DNA of 64,000 nucleotides from Gigaspora rosea (Eukaryota > Glomeromycota > Glomeromycetes > Diversisporales > Gigasporaceae). The stretch's first letter is position 1. Each line of letters starts with the position of its first letter. Below are positions 48,202-59,719 of the stretch, one piece after another. The translations under genes and the position numbers were made by a program. The DNA is taken from the NCBI GenBank assembly GCA_003550325.1, contig QKWP01000244.1, positions 245,288-309,287 on the forward strand. Direction: 5' to 3'. A model generated the notes under the pieces. That model made no database searches, had not been told where the DNA came from, and saw nothing but the letters and a program-made list of their open reading frames with translations.

Positions 48202-48403
48202 CTAAAAAGTGCACTTATGCACTCTGTGCCAGTGCTCTCTAATGTACTAGTAATAATTTCGGATTAAGTTGTGTTAGGGTTAGGGTTAAGATTAATACAA
48301 AATTATAAGAGAACCATTTTTTGTTAAAGTGCATTAGGTGTTATTTTAATAAAATTTTAAGATATAAAAATAGAGGCTACAAAGTGCACAGTGCACTTTT
48401 TAG
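48202..48403. mobile_element. MITE with 14-bp perfect TIRs and telomere-like core
   Basis: ctaaaaagtgcact at 48202 is exactly inverted at 48390-48403. The centre holds gttagggttagggttaag (48268-48285). 202 bp, no ORF, no clear target duplication. Confidence 0.75.
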
Positions 48404-48746
48404 TAAAATATTTTTAATTATTATATCCTTTTTCTATACTTGCATTAATTCAGTATTAATTTAATCTTCTCTTATAATTCTATTGTATCATGTTTGAATA
48501 GAATAGATTTATATATTGGCTCTTGGGATTTTGCTGTAATTTTTTCTATATATACTATTAATATGATTCTTATTTTTAATTCTTTTTTTAATTTTTTTTA
48601 ATAATAATTCTTTTTTGTATATATTTACTATCTTTTCTTCAATTGATTCAAAAAAAGCCAGTGGTTTATTCTTAGCATAATACTCTTCTAGAACCAATAC
48701 ATAATAATCAAATATTTTACTTATATTAAAATTATCTATATCATAT

Positions 48747-49086
48747 GGGGTGTCTTCAATTAAAAGGGCCCATTTTTACATTTTTTTGAAAAATGAGTTT
48801 TCGTTAGATTCATATAAATTTTGACATGATTGACTTTTTTCAATTATAAATGAAAGTCGATTTACATAATAAAAAATCAAGATAATGTAAAAAAAAAAAA
48901 TGATATGAGGCTGCGTAGAGCCAACATGTCATGAGTTTACCGATAGTCACCTGCCGTCTTTAACCAATCAATATCGTGAAATTTGATTGATCCCGGATCA
49001 GTCCGGAAATCAAAACAAATAATTAAACTCAAATATCTCAAAATAAAATATATGTAAAAATGGGCCCTTTTAATTGAAGACATCCC
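48747..49086. mobile_element. MITE with 35-bp TIRs
   Basis: tgtcttcaattaaaagggcc and the following catttttacat are perfectly inverted at the right end (ggcccttttaattgaagaca). The outermost bases are gggg left and ccc right, with atat on both sides. The interior is richer in CpG and GC than its surroundings, indicating recent arrival in the decay zone. Confidence 0.82.
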
Positions 49087-50045
49087 ATATTTGGATTATT
49101 TGGTTAACTATCTTTATCTTCATTATTATTTTCTATTAAATTATACTATTTTTTATTTGTTTTAGATATAGGCTTTGATTTAATTGTTTTTTTGTTATTT
49201 TAAACTTTGCTAACTATTTAATTAAGGGTACTACCAGGAATCAGCTAATTTAATTTTGGCCAAAATTTTAACACCTTCTCTTTTAGTCAGGTCTTTATAT
49301 TAAATGTTCACTTTTCTGACCCCTTTTCTAGAGAATTGGCTAATTTTTGGCCCTCTTTTAATTTATCTAATATTAAAATAATTTCTTTTTTGCTCTATAT
49401 AAGTTTGTTACTAAAACATGATCTAGCTTTTATATATAAAATATCTTTAGTTAAGAGGTTTACTACTGTCACATTTTGCTTGTTCAGTTAGAGCATTAGT
49501 AGCAGATATAAGAATAGAGTTCTAAAAATACAAAAAATAAATCTAGTGAGTTAGAACTAACTATATATATTTTGCTAAGATTTTGGTAATATTAGTAAAA
49601 TTGATCAATAGTACAAATAATTAGAGATTTAAATAAACAATCTTCTAGCAGATTGCAAATATAGCTTCTAACAATAATATAGATTTTCTATTCAAAATCT
49701 TTTTTGATTTGTTCATATTTAAAATATTCAAAGTTCCAAAATTAATCAAAGCTTGTTCAAGTTTTAATAATTATATATTTGTTTTTAGATGCTAAATACA
49801 ATTTAGTTAAAATTAAAATAGATTATTTTACTAAATTACTATCTACAATTGTTTATATACATTACTAGCTTCTAGTATAGAACCTTTAGATAAACTATTT
49901 AAAATAAACAATCAAAAGTTGTATATGTAACTAGTTGTACTTTTATCTACACAGAACTTTTGAAATTAACTAATAAAAATTCTAGTCTACAAAACAGGTT
50001 CTTTTTTTTTTTAAAAAAAAATATCTATAGTACTTATTATAATAT
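49087..50045. other. Decayed AT-rich stretch
   Basis: No gene. It holds the decayed SINE body listed separately. Confidence 0.4.
49864..49945 (+). mobile_element. Heavily decayed SINE-body copy
   Basis: agcttctagtatagaacctt, then taaactatttaaaataaaca, then aaaagttgtatatgtaacta follow the younger copies base for base, with most differences being G to A or C to T. It is the oldest of four copies in the window. Confidence 0.65.
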
Positions 50046-50049
50046 TTTT

Positions 50050-51130
50050 TTTTATGTTCAACGATCTTGCTTCTTTTTATTATTTGAGAAAGGGTAATAC
50101 AATGCTTCCACTGATTACTTTTAAAACTCTATCAAAAAGAAACTCTCCAAGTACTAGGTACCCAAAGCGATTCGCCATAACAACCTTTCGTCTCAAGTCG
50201 GAGCCCGAACTTGCTCGAACTTTTGTACAATGACGCCCAACTATCACTGACACCAGTGTTGTATGCCATATCAAGACCGTTTTTTTTCTTTCCTTTAAAT
50301 TTTTCTTTTTTCACAAAGGACATGAAAAAGGTGGAAAGTATAAACAGACAAAATAGAAAACGAATACAAAAAGAAAGTAAAAAAAAGGGAAAAACAAAAA
50401 ACAAAAGAAAAGAAAAGAAAACGATGAAAAGAAAAAACAAAAGAGAGAAGAAAAACAAATTTAGATAATAGTATAATCGAAGCCTATACTACACTCATAA
50501 AAATTACACAGTATTAACTAAGATCTCATTACTGTATCTAAAGTAAAACCATAAGGAAAAAACTAAACTAAGAGGTTGAGATATGCCAATCAAAACTTTT
50601 CTAAAAATCCTCTATAGACGTCTGTCAATCATTGCGATACACGTGAACACGTCAGCAGCTTGTGTTGTGTTTTCTCATGACTTCTCGTGACTTGCGTTTC
50701 CATTTTCAGATGGGTAAACAATGTCAATCTTTTGGAGGAAGTATGCCAAAATACCCACTTTTTGGTAAAAATTTTGTGAAAAGCCGTGTGGGAGGCTGGA
50801 AAACCAACGTAGAGAGAGTGTGGGAGTTTGCAAAGTATAGAATAGTATAGAAAACCAGGAGCTTGCTTCCACTAATGCTTCTACAAGGTCTTGACATGTA
50901 CTTCCGGTATTTACCAACTACTTGTTCGATAGTTCTGTAGACTTTCACCAGAGAGCCAAAAACCCAAAGAGAGTTCTTTTTCAACTCTATTTCAGTTCTC
51001 CAAATAATCCGAAGACTCATCAAGCTTAAGACTACTAGTCCTAGTTGCTACAAGAGAAGTTTTGTATATTATTTTCTATACTAACTAAACACTTGGTTGC
51101 AGGTCCGTTCGGTGATTGTTGGTTTGAGGG
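50050..51130. other. GC- and CpG-richer island in the decay zone, unassigned
   Basis: Base composition changes abruptly (for example cgtctgtcaatcattgcgat near 50618, cacgtgaacacgtcagcagc near 50640). On the plus strand, ttccattttcag precedes an ATG at 50710 that opens 46 codons to TAG (start MGKQCQSFGGSMPKYP), which could be an exon. On the minus strand, 50132-50270 is also open. No family is recognised. It could be a young insertion or a small gene. Confidence 0.35.
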
Positions 51131-51251
51131 ATCGTTGGAAAGAGTGACTTATTATAATATTAAAACTTAAACTATTTATTTAACTTAAATATATTAAAGT
51201 AGCTTATAAGATATATCTATTGTATTATTTATATTTTGTATAATTTTACTT

Positions 51252-51800
51252 CTATAGTATACCAAGTCACTTCTTATCAAAAATTACATATATTTTAATA
51301 AATCTATAATATCTTAAGTTTTAAATTTTTTTAAAAAATCTAATCAATAAAAACTATTGTTTTTTATTATTACTATCCAAATCTGAAATTGTCAGTTAGA
51401 ATTTTTAAAAAAGTTTATAAATTAAAGCAGGACCCAAAATATATATTGATAGATCAGGTTTATTATAAAATTACTAAAATAAAAAGATTTGCAGAAAACC
51501 CTCAAAAATAAGCAAAAATTACTATAAATAGAAAGATTTGCATAAAAAACCAAAAATAAGTAAACTAATACCTGACCTATTTATGTATATTTCGGGGTCC
51601 TACTGTATTAAAGTTATAAGTGTTTAAAGCTATTATATTTATGTTTTCAAAATTTTGGCATTAATATAAAAAATTTAAAAAAATTTTTTTATAATTTTTT
51701 TTAATCAAAATTAGTATATAACGCATTCTGATTGGCTAAAAAGCATTTATATATACCCAAATTTGGCACATTTGATGTGAAGTGACTTGGTGCACCATAG
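51252..51800. mobile_element. TIR element of about 550 bp
   Basis: Left ctatagtataccaagtcact pairs with right agtgacttggtgcaccatag with three differences. The subterminal phrase tctgattggctaaaaa matches the 40840-41192 MITE. No ORF. Confidence 0.72.
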
Positions 51801-53254
51801 ATAGTGCTTTTATAGAAAAAAAGCCTAATGGTTTTATTATTAAATTAAATAAAGCTTGTAACTTCTAGACCTACTATATAAAAATACAATATTTCAAAAA
51901 ATTTTTTTTGATAAGAGAGTACCTATAAATAATATTAATTACTTTTTTATAATACCTTATAACTTTCTTTTTAAATATGCTAAAAAGAGGTTGTCTATAA
52001 ATAATATTATCTAACCTCTTATAAGATCCTATGATTTGAAAAGATAATAAAAAAAATTAATCTATTATAGTGATATTTCAGTTACTATTGTTATTAAAGC
52101 TAATTAGTATTTACTAAAAGAACTAATTAAGAATGCTCTATATTAATTTTTTCAATTATCTAACTTTAATTTCAAGAATATTTTCAAGCATCTTTATATA
52201 TGTAGGTCTTTCTAATAATTGAAGTAGTGCACAAATTATGTGATATAATTTTAGTTGTTCTTCATCGGGAAATTTTTTTTATATATATAGTTCTTTTGTT
52301 CTTCACCGGGAAATTTTTTTAGTGTACCGATTTGCAAAAAAATTAAATAATTAATAGTCTAAATTTACTTTTAAGATTCAAGTGCTATATCTGATATATA
52401 TATTAAATTACTGATTAGTAAAACAATTATAGGTTTAGATTTACTACTAAGATATTTAAAAAATAAAAATAAAGTACAATATCAAAATTCAATAAATAAA
52501 TAAAATAAAAAATAGTTATCTATTTTATTAAAATATTTAAAATTTACATGTATAAACTAGCAAAATTATTAATATATAAATATAAAAATAATATATTAAA
52601 GGTATATATTTATTTTACGGTAAGAATTACAAGATTTATTTATTTAAAATCCACACAATTACTATATATGCTATAGAAATTCTACTCATAGAATAATTTT
52701 TTTACTAATATTAATGTTTATGTTATGTTTATTATTATATACATTCTTAACGTTCACATGATAAGTATCTATTAAAAACTTATAGATAATAATATATGTA
52801 CTAAAACTATATAGATATAATTTAAATATACATATAATAAAAGAATATAGGAAAAATATATTGTAAAGAGTGTATAAATGAATATTCTACTAAAATTTAT
52901 GTACGTCTAACTAAAAAAGACAAAATAACCACATATTATACAGAGAAAATAAGTAAGAAATGAAATTAAAATTTGTGAAAGTTATAAAACGAAAAGAGAA
53001 CACATCGTTTTCATGCAGAGACTTCAAACATAATTTATTTCTCGAGGTCATGTGTAGGGAAAAAGAAGATTAAATTGTAAAAAAAAAAAAGAGTTTTTAG
53101 CCAAGAAATGTTTTTAAAGAATCACTACTACTGTATTTACAAACTAATGTATATTTTCTTTTTTTTATGCATATGAGTTTGTATGTAAATGTGAATGTGA
53201 AACTAGTATACTGTATAAACTTAAATTTCATAATTTTTAAAAAAGATGTTGAAA
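51801..53254. other. AT-rich spacer with a short direct repeat
   Basis: gttcttcatcgggaaatttt (52257) and gttcttcaccgggaaatttt (52298) are a two-copy direct repeat. Otherwise no gene is visible. Confidence 0.45.
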
Positions 53255-53744
53255 TTACACCTTAAGCATTATTCTTTCAAGTCTTTCGATGTTTTCTTCC
53301 ATTTCCTTAATATTGTGAACAACAGTTTGATAAATAATTTCTAATTCATCTTCAGCCATACTGATGCCAAAATCACTATTATTTAGGCCTGCAGTGTGTA
53401 TATCAAGTTTATGAATTACTTTTTCAAGATAATCAACACCCGTAAACATCCTTTCAACTATAAAATATATTTAGAAAAAAGTGGTTAGATTTTTTTTTCA
53501 AAAATTTCATGTGATAACAAAAAAAAAAAAGATTTGGGAAGGAATTCTTGAGTTTGAAAAATAGAAAACATTTACTTTCTCCTTCCAATACATTATGGAT
53601 TTGCTCATTAAGAACGTTCGAATATAAATCTATTGAAAGAGAATATAATTTCTGACGTATCTGACAAGGCACGTTCGAAGAATTGACACAACGATTATTT
53701 ATAAAGTAAGTTCGTTGAAATTTTTCCAAGTTATAGGTAGTCAT
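53255..53744 (-). CDS. Small two-exon coiled-coil protein, function unknown
   Basis: Exon 1 is 53744-53576 (56 codons plus one base). The intron runs 53575-53458 (donor gtaaatg, acceptor tttatag). Exon 2 is 53457-53255, ending in TAA. They join in phase to 123 residues starting MTTYNLEKFQ. The middle (residues about 27-75) and the C-terminal 35 residues (ending NIERLERIMLKV) are predicted amphipathic helices with heptad-like Leu/Ile spacing. Such small helical proteins are often subunits of kinetochore or vesicle-tethering complexes, but I cannot name a family. Base composition and clean junctions contrast with the decayed neighbourhood, so I take it as a live host gene. Its promoter region lies to the right of 53744. 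Confidence 0.7.
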
Positions 53745-55536
53745 ATCAGGGGATATATCAGAGTAGGTTGTGTGTATAATTGTATTAATGAAAGAAGGCT
53801 AAAATTGAGTTGTTTACGATTATTTTATTATATACAATTGAAAATGCGATTAAAAAATAATGATTAATTCCTTTACCATGATGATCAATTTTGAGGATAA
53901 AAAGGAAGATACGTCAAGAAGAAAGGATCAGGAGTTAATGATCAAATTTGATACTTTTGAATTGAAAGAATGGAAATTAATTTTACTAATTTTACATCAA
54001 ATTAATATTTCATGAAAGGGTCTTTAAATAAACGCGTCTATATACTCACGTTTATCTCAAATAAGTAAGTTGAAAAAAAAAAAATCTTTATTTGAATTAA
54101 TTGTGAGTGTGAAAAAAATATCAAAAAATTTTTTAAAACGAGTTGTTGAAGCTTTTTCTACACTGTGATACGTATAATGCACGTGTCACGTATCTAATAT
54201 TTTTAGTCACAGCAGAAATTTGCATGATCTAAAATTAAAAAAAAAAGAATGCTTATCAAGGTAACTTTTATAGAATCTTTAGAAATAGGTAAGAAATCTT
54301 TACACGATTGGTCGTGTAATTTAGGAAAAAAAAAAAAAAATACAATAATATAAATGGATTTAACTTTTAAATCAATCGCATTTTATTCAAATGCTTTGTC
54401 ACTCCTAACGAAATTAGTTGAATAAGTGTATAACCAAACGAGTTACACGAAAGTAAAAATCCTTACATATCATTAATACGTATTACATAACCTAAAAATT
54501 TCAGATTTTTTTTTTTATGAATTGTGAATGATTTTATGATAAACAACACAACCACAAATAGTAAACTTTCCGGAATGATCAATGCGCTAACACTCGAAAA
54601 ATGACAGTAAACGTTCCTCTATGATGCACTTTTTTGATAATCGAAATAAAATTTAAGATATAGAAGATAAATTGGCGTATTAACATAACGCCAATGAAAC
54701 CTTTTATGCACTAACTATTTTTGCAGATATTCCTTGTTAAATTTCATATCATATGTGACTCTCTTATCTTCACGTCTGTAAGTTTAGGAAAGTTTGTTAG
54801 CAGTGTCACTATTTGAATCTTTTTGAATTTTTTTTTTAAACTTTGAATATTTTGACAATATTTACCCATATTTGTCAACTGCACGACGGTATTTTCTCCA
54901 CAAACAACTATATTTAGTTTTCTGATACATACAAATAAATTCTGAATGAATTATAATAATCGGTATAAAACGCAATCATTATTGTGTAATACCTGATACT
55001 ACAAAAAAATTTCCCGTGTTTTCTTTAATATTTCTCTATCTCTCCGGTTCTTTGAAATGATAGAATTTTATAGTTCTCATGATCATGTTGTACTCGATAT
55101 CATATCTTTTTTAGAAAGTTGTTGTTACTATAAAACATAAACAAATTCGATTATTTCAGTATTTTTTGATTATCGTGAGACAAAAAATATATTATTTACA
55201 ATGGTCATTTGTAATACTCTAATGTAATGTCGTACGTACATTGATTTTAGGGAGTAACCACCACCACTTGTGTACTGTACGAACGTACGCACGTACTGTA
55301 CGTAAGTTAACATAACTGATTACGTGTGAAATTTCTATCACGTTATACGTCATTATAAGTCAGGAGGTTTTTAATGATTTCATAATGATAAATGTATGCC
55401 CAAATTTAAAAGAACTCCATAAAGATACGATACTGATAAATATGTATCATTATAATGCGTATATTTGCTCTATGACTAATTTATTTAATTTATTTAATTT
55501 TAATTATTTGGCACACAAATAATGATAGATATAAAA
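53745..55536. other. Non-coding stretch
   Basis: Upstream region of the small gene and further AT-rich sequence. A cluster of palindromic gtacgaacgtacgcacgtac words lies at 55270-55310. No gene is supported. Confidence 0.35.
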
Positions 55537-55650
55537 TACAAACTTTGTTTAATTGTAAAATATTATACAAACTTTGTATAATTGTAAAATACAAACTTTG
55601 TATAATTGTAAAATACAAACTTTATATAATTGTAAATACAAACTTCTTAA
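55537..55650. repeat. Minisatellite, about 25-bp unit
   Basis: Five tandem units of atacaaactttgtataattg plus taaa. Each contains the near-palindrome tacaaactttgta. Confidence 0.85.
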
Positions 55651-56268
55651 AAGTAATCTCTGTTTATTTATTTATGCTTATTTAAAAACATATTATGTAA
55701 AAATTTAAAAGAATTTTCTGTCTAGTGCACGGTGCATCTATTAATTAGGAATTAGATTATAATACGTACACGCGTGTTACGCGATAATGATAAATCTTGA
55801 AAACCTATTTTTGGCTGCGTGAAAACTTTCACGCTCTATTAAAAAGTTCTAGATTATAATGAGGGTTCCAAAAAAATACACATGCCGATTATGTATGCAA
55901 GATTGAGCCTAGCTTTATTGATTGTTAAGATAAGTCTCAGAAAAAGTTGACTTTTTAGGAAATGAAGAAACATATCTTCTGGTGGCGCTAATATACTAAT
56001 AGATGAAAATGGAAAGGTTACTTTCAAAGAATTGTGTATCAAAAGAATAAAAAAAGGCGATCTTTTATAAAATAAGTATATTGCTTAAAATATTAAAAAT
56101 CTATATTAAGAGAGTTAGATATTGATGCATACGAAAATCAGTTGATATTCGGACTCATTATCTGTTATAGTGAAGTACATAAAAATTTTTAAATTTTTCA
56201 TTATATCGAGAGGATTTTTATATAGACCGGCTTTGAATTTATCTTCACTATATTATAACAAGAGTTCA

Positions 56269-56535
56269 CTATACGAGAGTGACTTGTAATAGTAATTGTT
56301 GAGGCTGAATAATAATTTGGTCTTCATCATCACTGGTATATAATATACCTAATTCTCTTGTCAATGCTCTATTGTCTGTACAGAAATGCCATACCTGCAA
56401 AAAAATAATAATAATAATAAAAATTGTAAAATAAAAGCCAAAAAAAATATATATATATAATATAAATCTATTTTCCCATTATTACTTACTTTCATTCTTG
56501 AAATAATTGTACCGGTAATTCGTACTAATTTACTG
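56269..56535 (-). CDS. Probable terminal exons of an unrecognised gene
   Basis: On the minus strand a segment reading VRITGTIISRMK ends at 56490 at a good donor (gtaagtaat). After a 95-bp intron with acceptor tttttgcag, exon 56394-56269 reads VWHFCTDNRALTRELGILYT, then an acidic SDDED, a Gln-rich IIIQPQQLLLQ and TAG. The phase is kept across the junction. The upstream part of the gene cannot be traced; a frame near 56545-56580 with YWHYPGRVHDKI may belong but ends in stops. No family or function is recognised. Confidence 0.45.
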
Positions 56536-57778
56536 CAATTTTATCATGAACTCTACCTGGATAGTGCCAATAATTTTTTATTGCATTTTGCTTCTCTTTC
56601 CATACCACCTACCCTTGTTCTTTTTATTTAATAATAACATATATTAGTTATTTAATAGCATGAATAACAACCAAAAAGGTTAGATAGAATCTCTCTTTTA
56701 ATTGCATTAGAACAAGTCTTGTGAGGTCCTAAAGGTAGTTCATAGATATAAACTTTTCTATCTATCTACTTTCAATTCCATGCACATTAAATATAACAGT
56801 CCTCTCTGTATATTTCTTTTAATTAATATTGCTTATCAACATATTGGGCAACCTTAACGTAATATGTTAGTTTTAGCTTATAATAATGAAGACAGTAAAA
56901 AAAAAAAATACTTATGAAACTTTTTTCCATTTTGCACTTGGATGTATATTTTTTTATTTTATTACAATTCTTGAAATTTAGCCAGAATGTTGTTAGATTT
57001 TGAAAGTTCAAAGATAGTATTACAATTTGTAATAATTAAAAATATTTTTGGAGAGTTATCTAGAAAAAAAAATTATAATTATACATTTTACTCACTTTGA
57101 TATCTCAATAGAACTTGCTGTTTCTTTTGAAGTTAGCTGTTTTTTAAAGTTGTATTTTTATATATAATTAATTTTATATATAATTAATTTAGAACAATAC
57201 TTAAAACCTATTTAAAGAATATTATAATTATTATTTTACTAACAGAGTCTTTTCTTTTGAGATTGAGCTATTAGTATTGTATAATAGTTTATAGCTAAAG
57301 GTATTTCTCAACTTTGTTATTAGATCTAAATTAGAAGTACATTTAGTACAAATTGAATATTATGCAACAAAATAAAATTAATTTAATAAAATAAATAATC
57401 TATATAATAAATTATACAATTAGTTTATAAACATATACCAAATTACCAAAAAAAAGATCAAAAAAGAGTCAAAAAAGATGATTTAACCAAGTACTTTATA
57501 CTATGATCATGAATTGAAAATTATTATAACTTGTGCCAATACTTTCTTAACATAAAATACTATGCAAATACAAGTTATTGTAGACTACCTTTGCATTCAT
57601 TATGAAATTTTTTAAATAGATACTAATCGATATATAATAATTAATCATTTTATATCGATTAAAAATTAATAAACTAAATAAAACTCAATATATATAAATA
57701 TCATAATTAAATATAAATCATTATACATCTGCTAATTGATTGTTATTGTATTTATTTAAATTAATAAATAATAATAGG
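56536..57778. other. AT-rich stretch
   Basis: Apart from a possible upstream exon near 56545-56640 nothing is supported. Confidence 0.35.
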
Positions 57779-57786
57779 GTGTGGCG

Positions 57787-58061
57787 TAGGGTTCCTCAAA
57801 TTCAAATCAAATCAAATATTGGATCAATTTGAATTTGATCAAATCAAATTGACTCTGATTTGAATTTGATTTGATTCAAATATTTGAATTTGAATTTGAT
57901 TTGAATTTGAATTTTTAATAGTAATTTTCAAATCAAATCAAACCAAATCAAATTTAGCCATATTTGAATTTGATCAAATCAAATATAGTCAAATTTGAAT
58001 TTGAATTTGATCAAATATTTGATTCAAATATTTGAAGATCAAATCAAATTGTGGAACCCTA
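57787..58061. mobile_element. hAT-type MITE built from TTTGAATTTGA words, 8-bp duplication
   Basis: The ends tagggttcc and ggaacccta are exact inverses. gtgtggcg repeats exactly at 57779-57786 and 58062-58069. The 275-bp interior is almost only tttgaatttga, caaatcaaat and gatcaaat in both orientations. It inserted at the head of the tRNA-like element that starts at about 58062. Confidence 0.88.
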
Positions 58062-58800
58062 GTGTGGCGACTTAGAGAAGTTAGTAAGTTGTTACCCCAA
58101 ATGGCAGGTTTAAGGTTCAAATCCCACTGGAGACGTTTTGGAAAAATAGATCTGCATTACGGTAACTGTCTTCTCATCAATCGGTTGGGTATATTATCTT
58201 AGCCTTGGTACACTATCTTGAATGGGAGCTTTCGGGCGTAGTTGTGTATCATTACACAGACAAAACCAAGGAACTGGAGAAAACAGAAACCCATTTGGCA
58301 AGCCCCAAGTAAGGAGGTAGCAGAGATCTTTGACGGTGCTACCAAAACCAGAGTATCAGAAACCGGCACCGGAGAACTGAACGACTATGACCTAAGGGAC
58401 AAGGTCTACCAACCTGGCCACCGGAGTCATACCGAAGGAAAAGGACCTATGCTATAGAAGTAGGAACCAAGGGAAGAATAACCATAGTGGCACCTAATGC
58501 TGGGTAAATCAACCCTTCCGGGCTAACTGGATTGTAAGTTTGGGATATATCGGTGCAAAGACCGGTAGGATGGTAGAGGGGTATTGGGGTTAAGTGAACC
58601 TTACAAGGGCACGGGTTTAAGGTTCATCCTGACTACTAGTGGCGGCACGTAGATATTCAAAGCCTAATCTGGAAATGTGTAAGACATAGAAAGATTAGGG
58701 GGTATGTACTACACCCTCCCTAGAGCAATCCGGTAGTATGAGAACCTACTGGATTATCTATAGAATTAGGGCACTAGTGTATAGCAGATGTAGTCGGTAA
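58062..58800 (+). mobile_element. tRNA-headed repeat, likely SINE
   Basis: Box B ggttcaaatcc (58114-58124) and a weaker box A candidate (58065-58075) give a tRNA-like head. The following 600 bp are GC-richer than the flanks and lack an intact gene (the open frame 58242-58457 shows no family). The phrase ggtttaaggttca recurs at 58614, so a second tRNA-like unit or an internal duplication may exist. The 3' edge is undefined; an LTR remnant is an alternative. Confidence 0.5.
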
Positions 58801-59204
58801 CAGTATATATATACTGTTACCAACTTACTCCAGACTGTTACCTACTTATGGTCCAGATTGATGCCTACTTATGACCCAAACTGATACCTACTTATGATGG
58901 CGCGATCAATTTTTTGTCATCACTCTAACACATATGATGACGATGCGATCAGGTGACGTGTAAATTACATTTGTATCATCATCTGAGAGCTATCAAGATA
59001 TATGGGTGGCTTGACGTTCGATTTCTATTTTTCACGTCACTTGGATGACGACTGTGGCTAATTTTTGTTGTCAGGTCACCAACTATTGTATGCTAGTTTG
59101 GAAACTGTATCTGATTTTTGTCGTCACCCACATGCGACATAATGTATACCGGTTTAGTAGTCATGGCTGATTTCTGGTTAATTCCTCAATGAGGGCCAGG
59201 TTTG
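58801..59204. repeat. Short direct repeats around a palindrome
   Basis: The palindrome cagtatatatatactg (58802) is followed by repeated units ctgttacctacttatg, gatgcctacttatg and gatacctacttatg. Further on, gatgacgatgcgatcaggtg and gtcatc-type words recur. No gene. Confidence 0.5.
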
Positions 59205-59335
59205 AGGCACGTAGTGCCGAATTGCTAATTATTATAATGCATTTGAATATCCATCGAGGATAAGGCACGTAGTGCCCAATTGTTATCTATTATATTACCC
59301 GAGAATGAGATACATAGTGCCGAATTGTTATCCCT
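59205..59335. repeat. Three repeats of the palindrome GGCACGTAGTGCC
   Basis: gaggcacgtagtgccgaatt (59213), aaggcacgtagtgcccaatt (59264) and agatacatagtgccgaattg (59307) lie about 45-50 bp apart, each followed by gttat or gctaat. The third has lost the left half of the palindrome. Confidence 0.75.
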
Positions 59336-59337
59336 AC

Positions 59338-59690
59338 CTGGTGTCCGTCCAAAGCATAATTTCTATAATATATATGTATCTATAATAATTTTACCTTGGG
59401 TGGACACTGATTTTTCACGAATTAGTACACATATTTTGTGTCCGTCCAAAGCATAATTTCTATAATATATATGTATCTATAATAATTTTACCTTGGGTGG
59501 ACACTGATTTTCTTCGAACTATACCTTGACTGAACACCGATTTTTCTTCGAATTATATATACTCTTTGTGTCTATCCAAAGTATAACTATCCTTTCTATA
59601 AATTTTACCTTGACCAGACACTAATTTTTTTTTGAATTATATTTATTTGATGTCTATCCAAAGTACACTTTATAACATTAGTAATTATAC
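59338..59690. repeat. Tandem array of hairpin units (GTGTCCGTCCAAAG)
   Basis: Four units of about 75-110 bp each begin ggtgtccgtccaaagcataa (or gtgtctatccaaagtataa) and continue to ccttgggtggacac, so each folds on itself (gtgtccgtccaaag with its complement). Units 1 and 2 are almost identical; 3 and 4 are diverged. The array stops 30 bp before the next gene. Confidence 0.8.
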
Positions 59691-59719
59691 CTTTCGAAAA
59701 AAAAAAATTAGAAAATAAA

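Noticed and set aside
55537..55650. A CRISPR array
   Set aside because: Units are contiguous with no unique spacers, in a eukaryotic repeat context; it is a minisatellite.
55854..56060. A protein kinase fragment on the plus strand (a stretch like ANILIDENGKVTFKE)
   Set aside because: Only one short phrase is suggestive; flanking codons contain stops and no other kinase motif is found.
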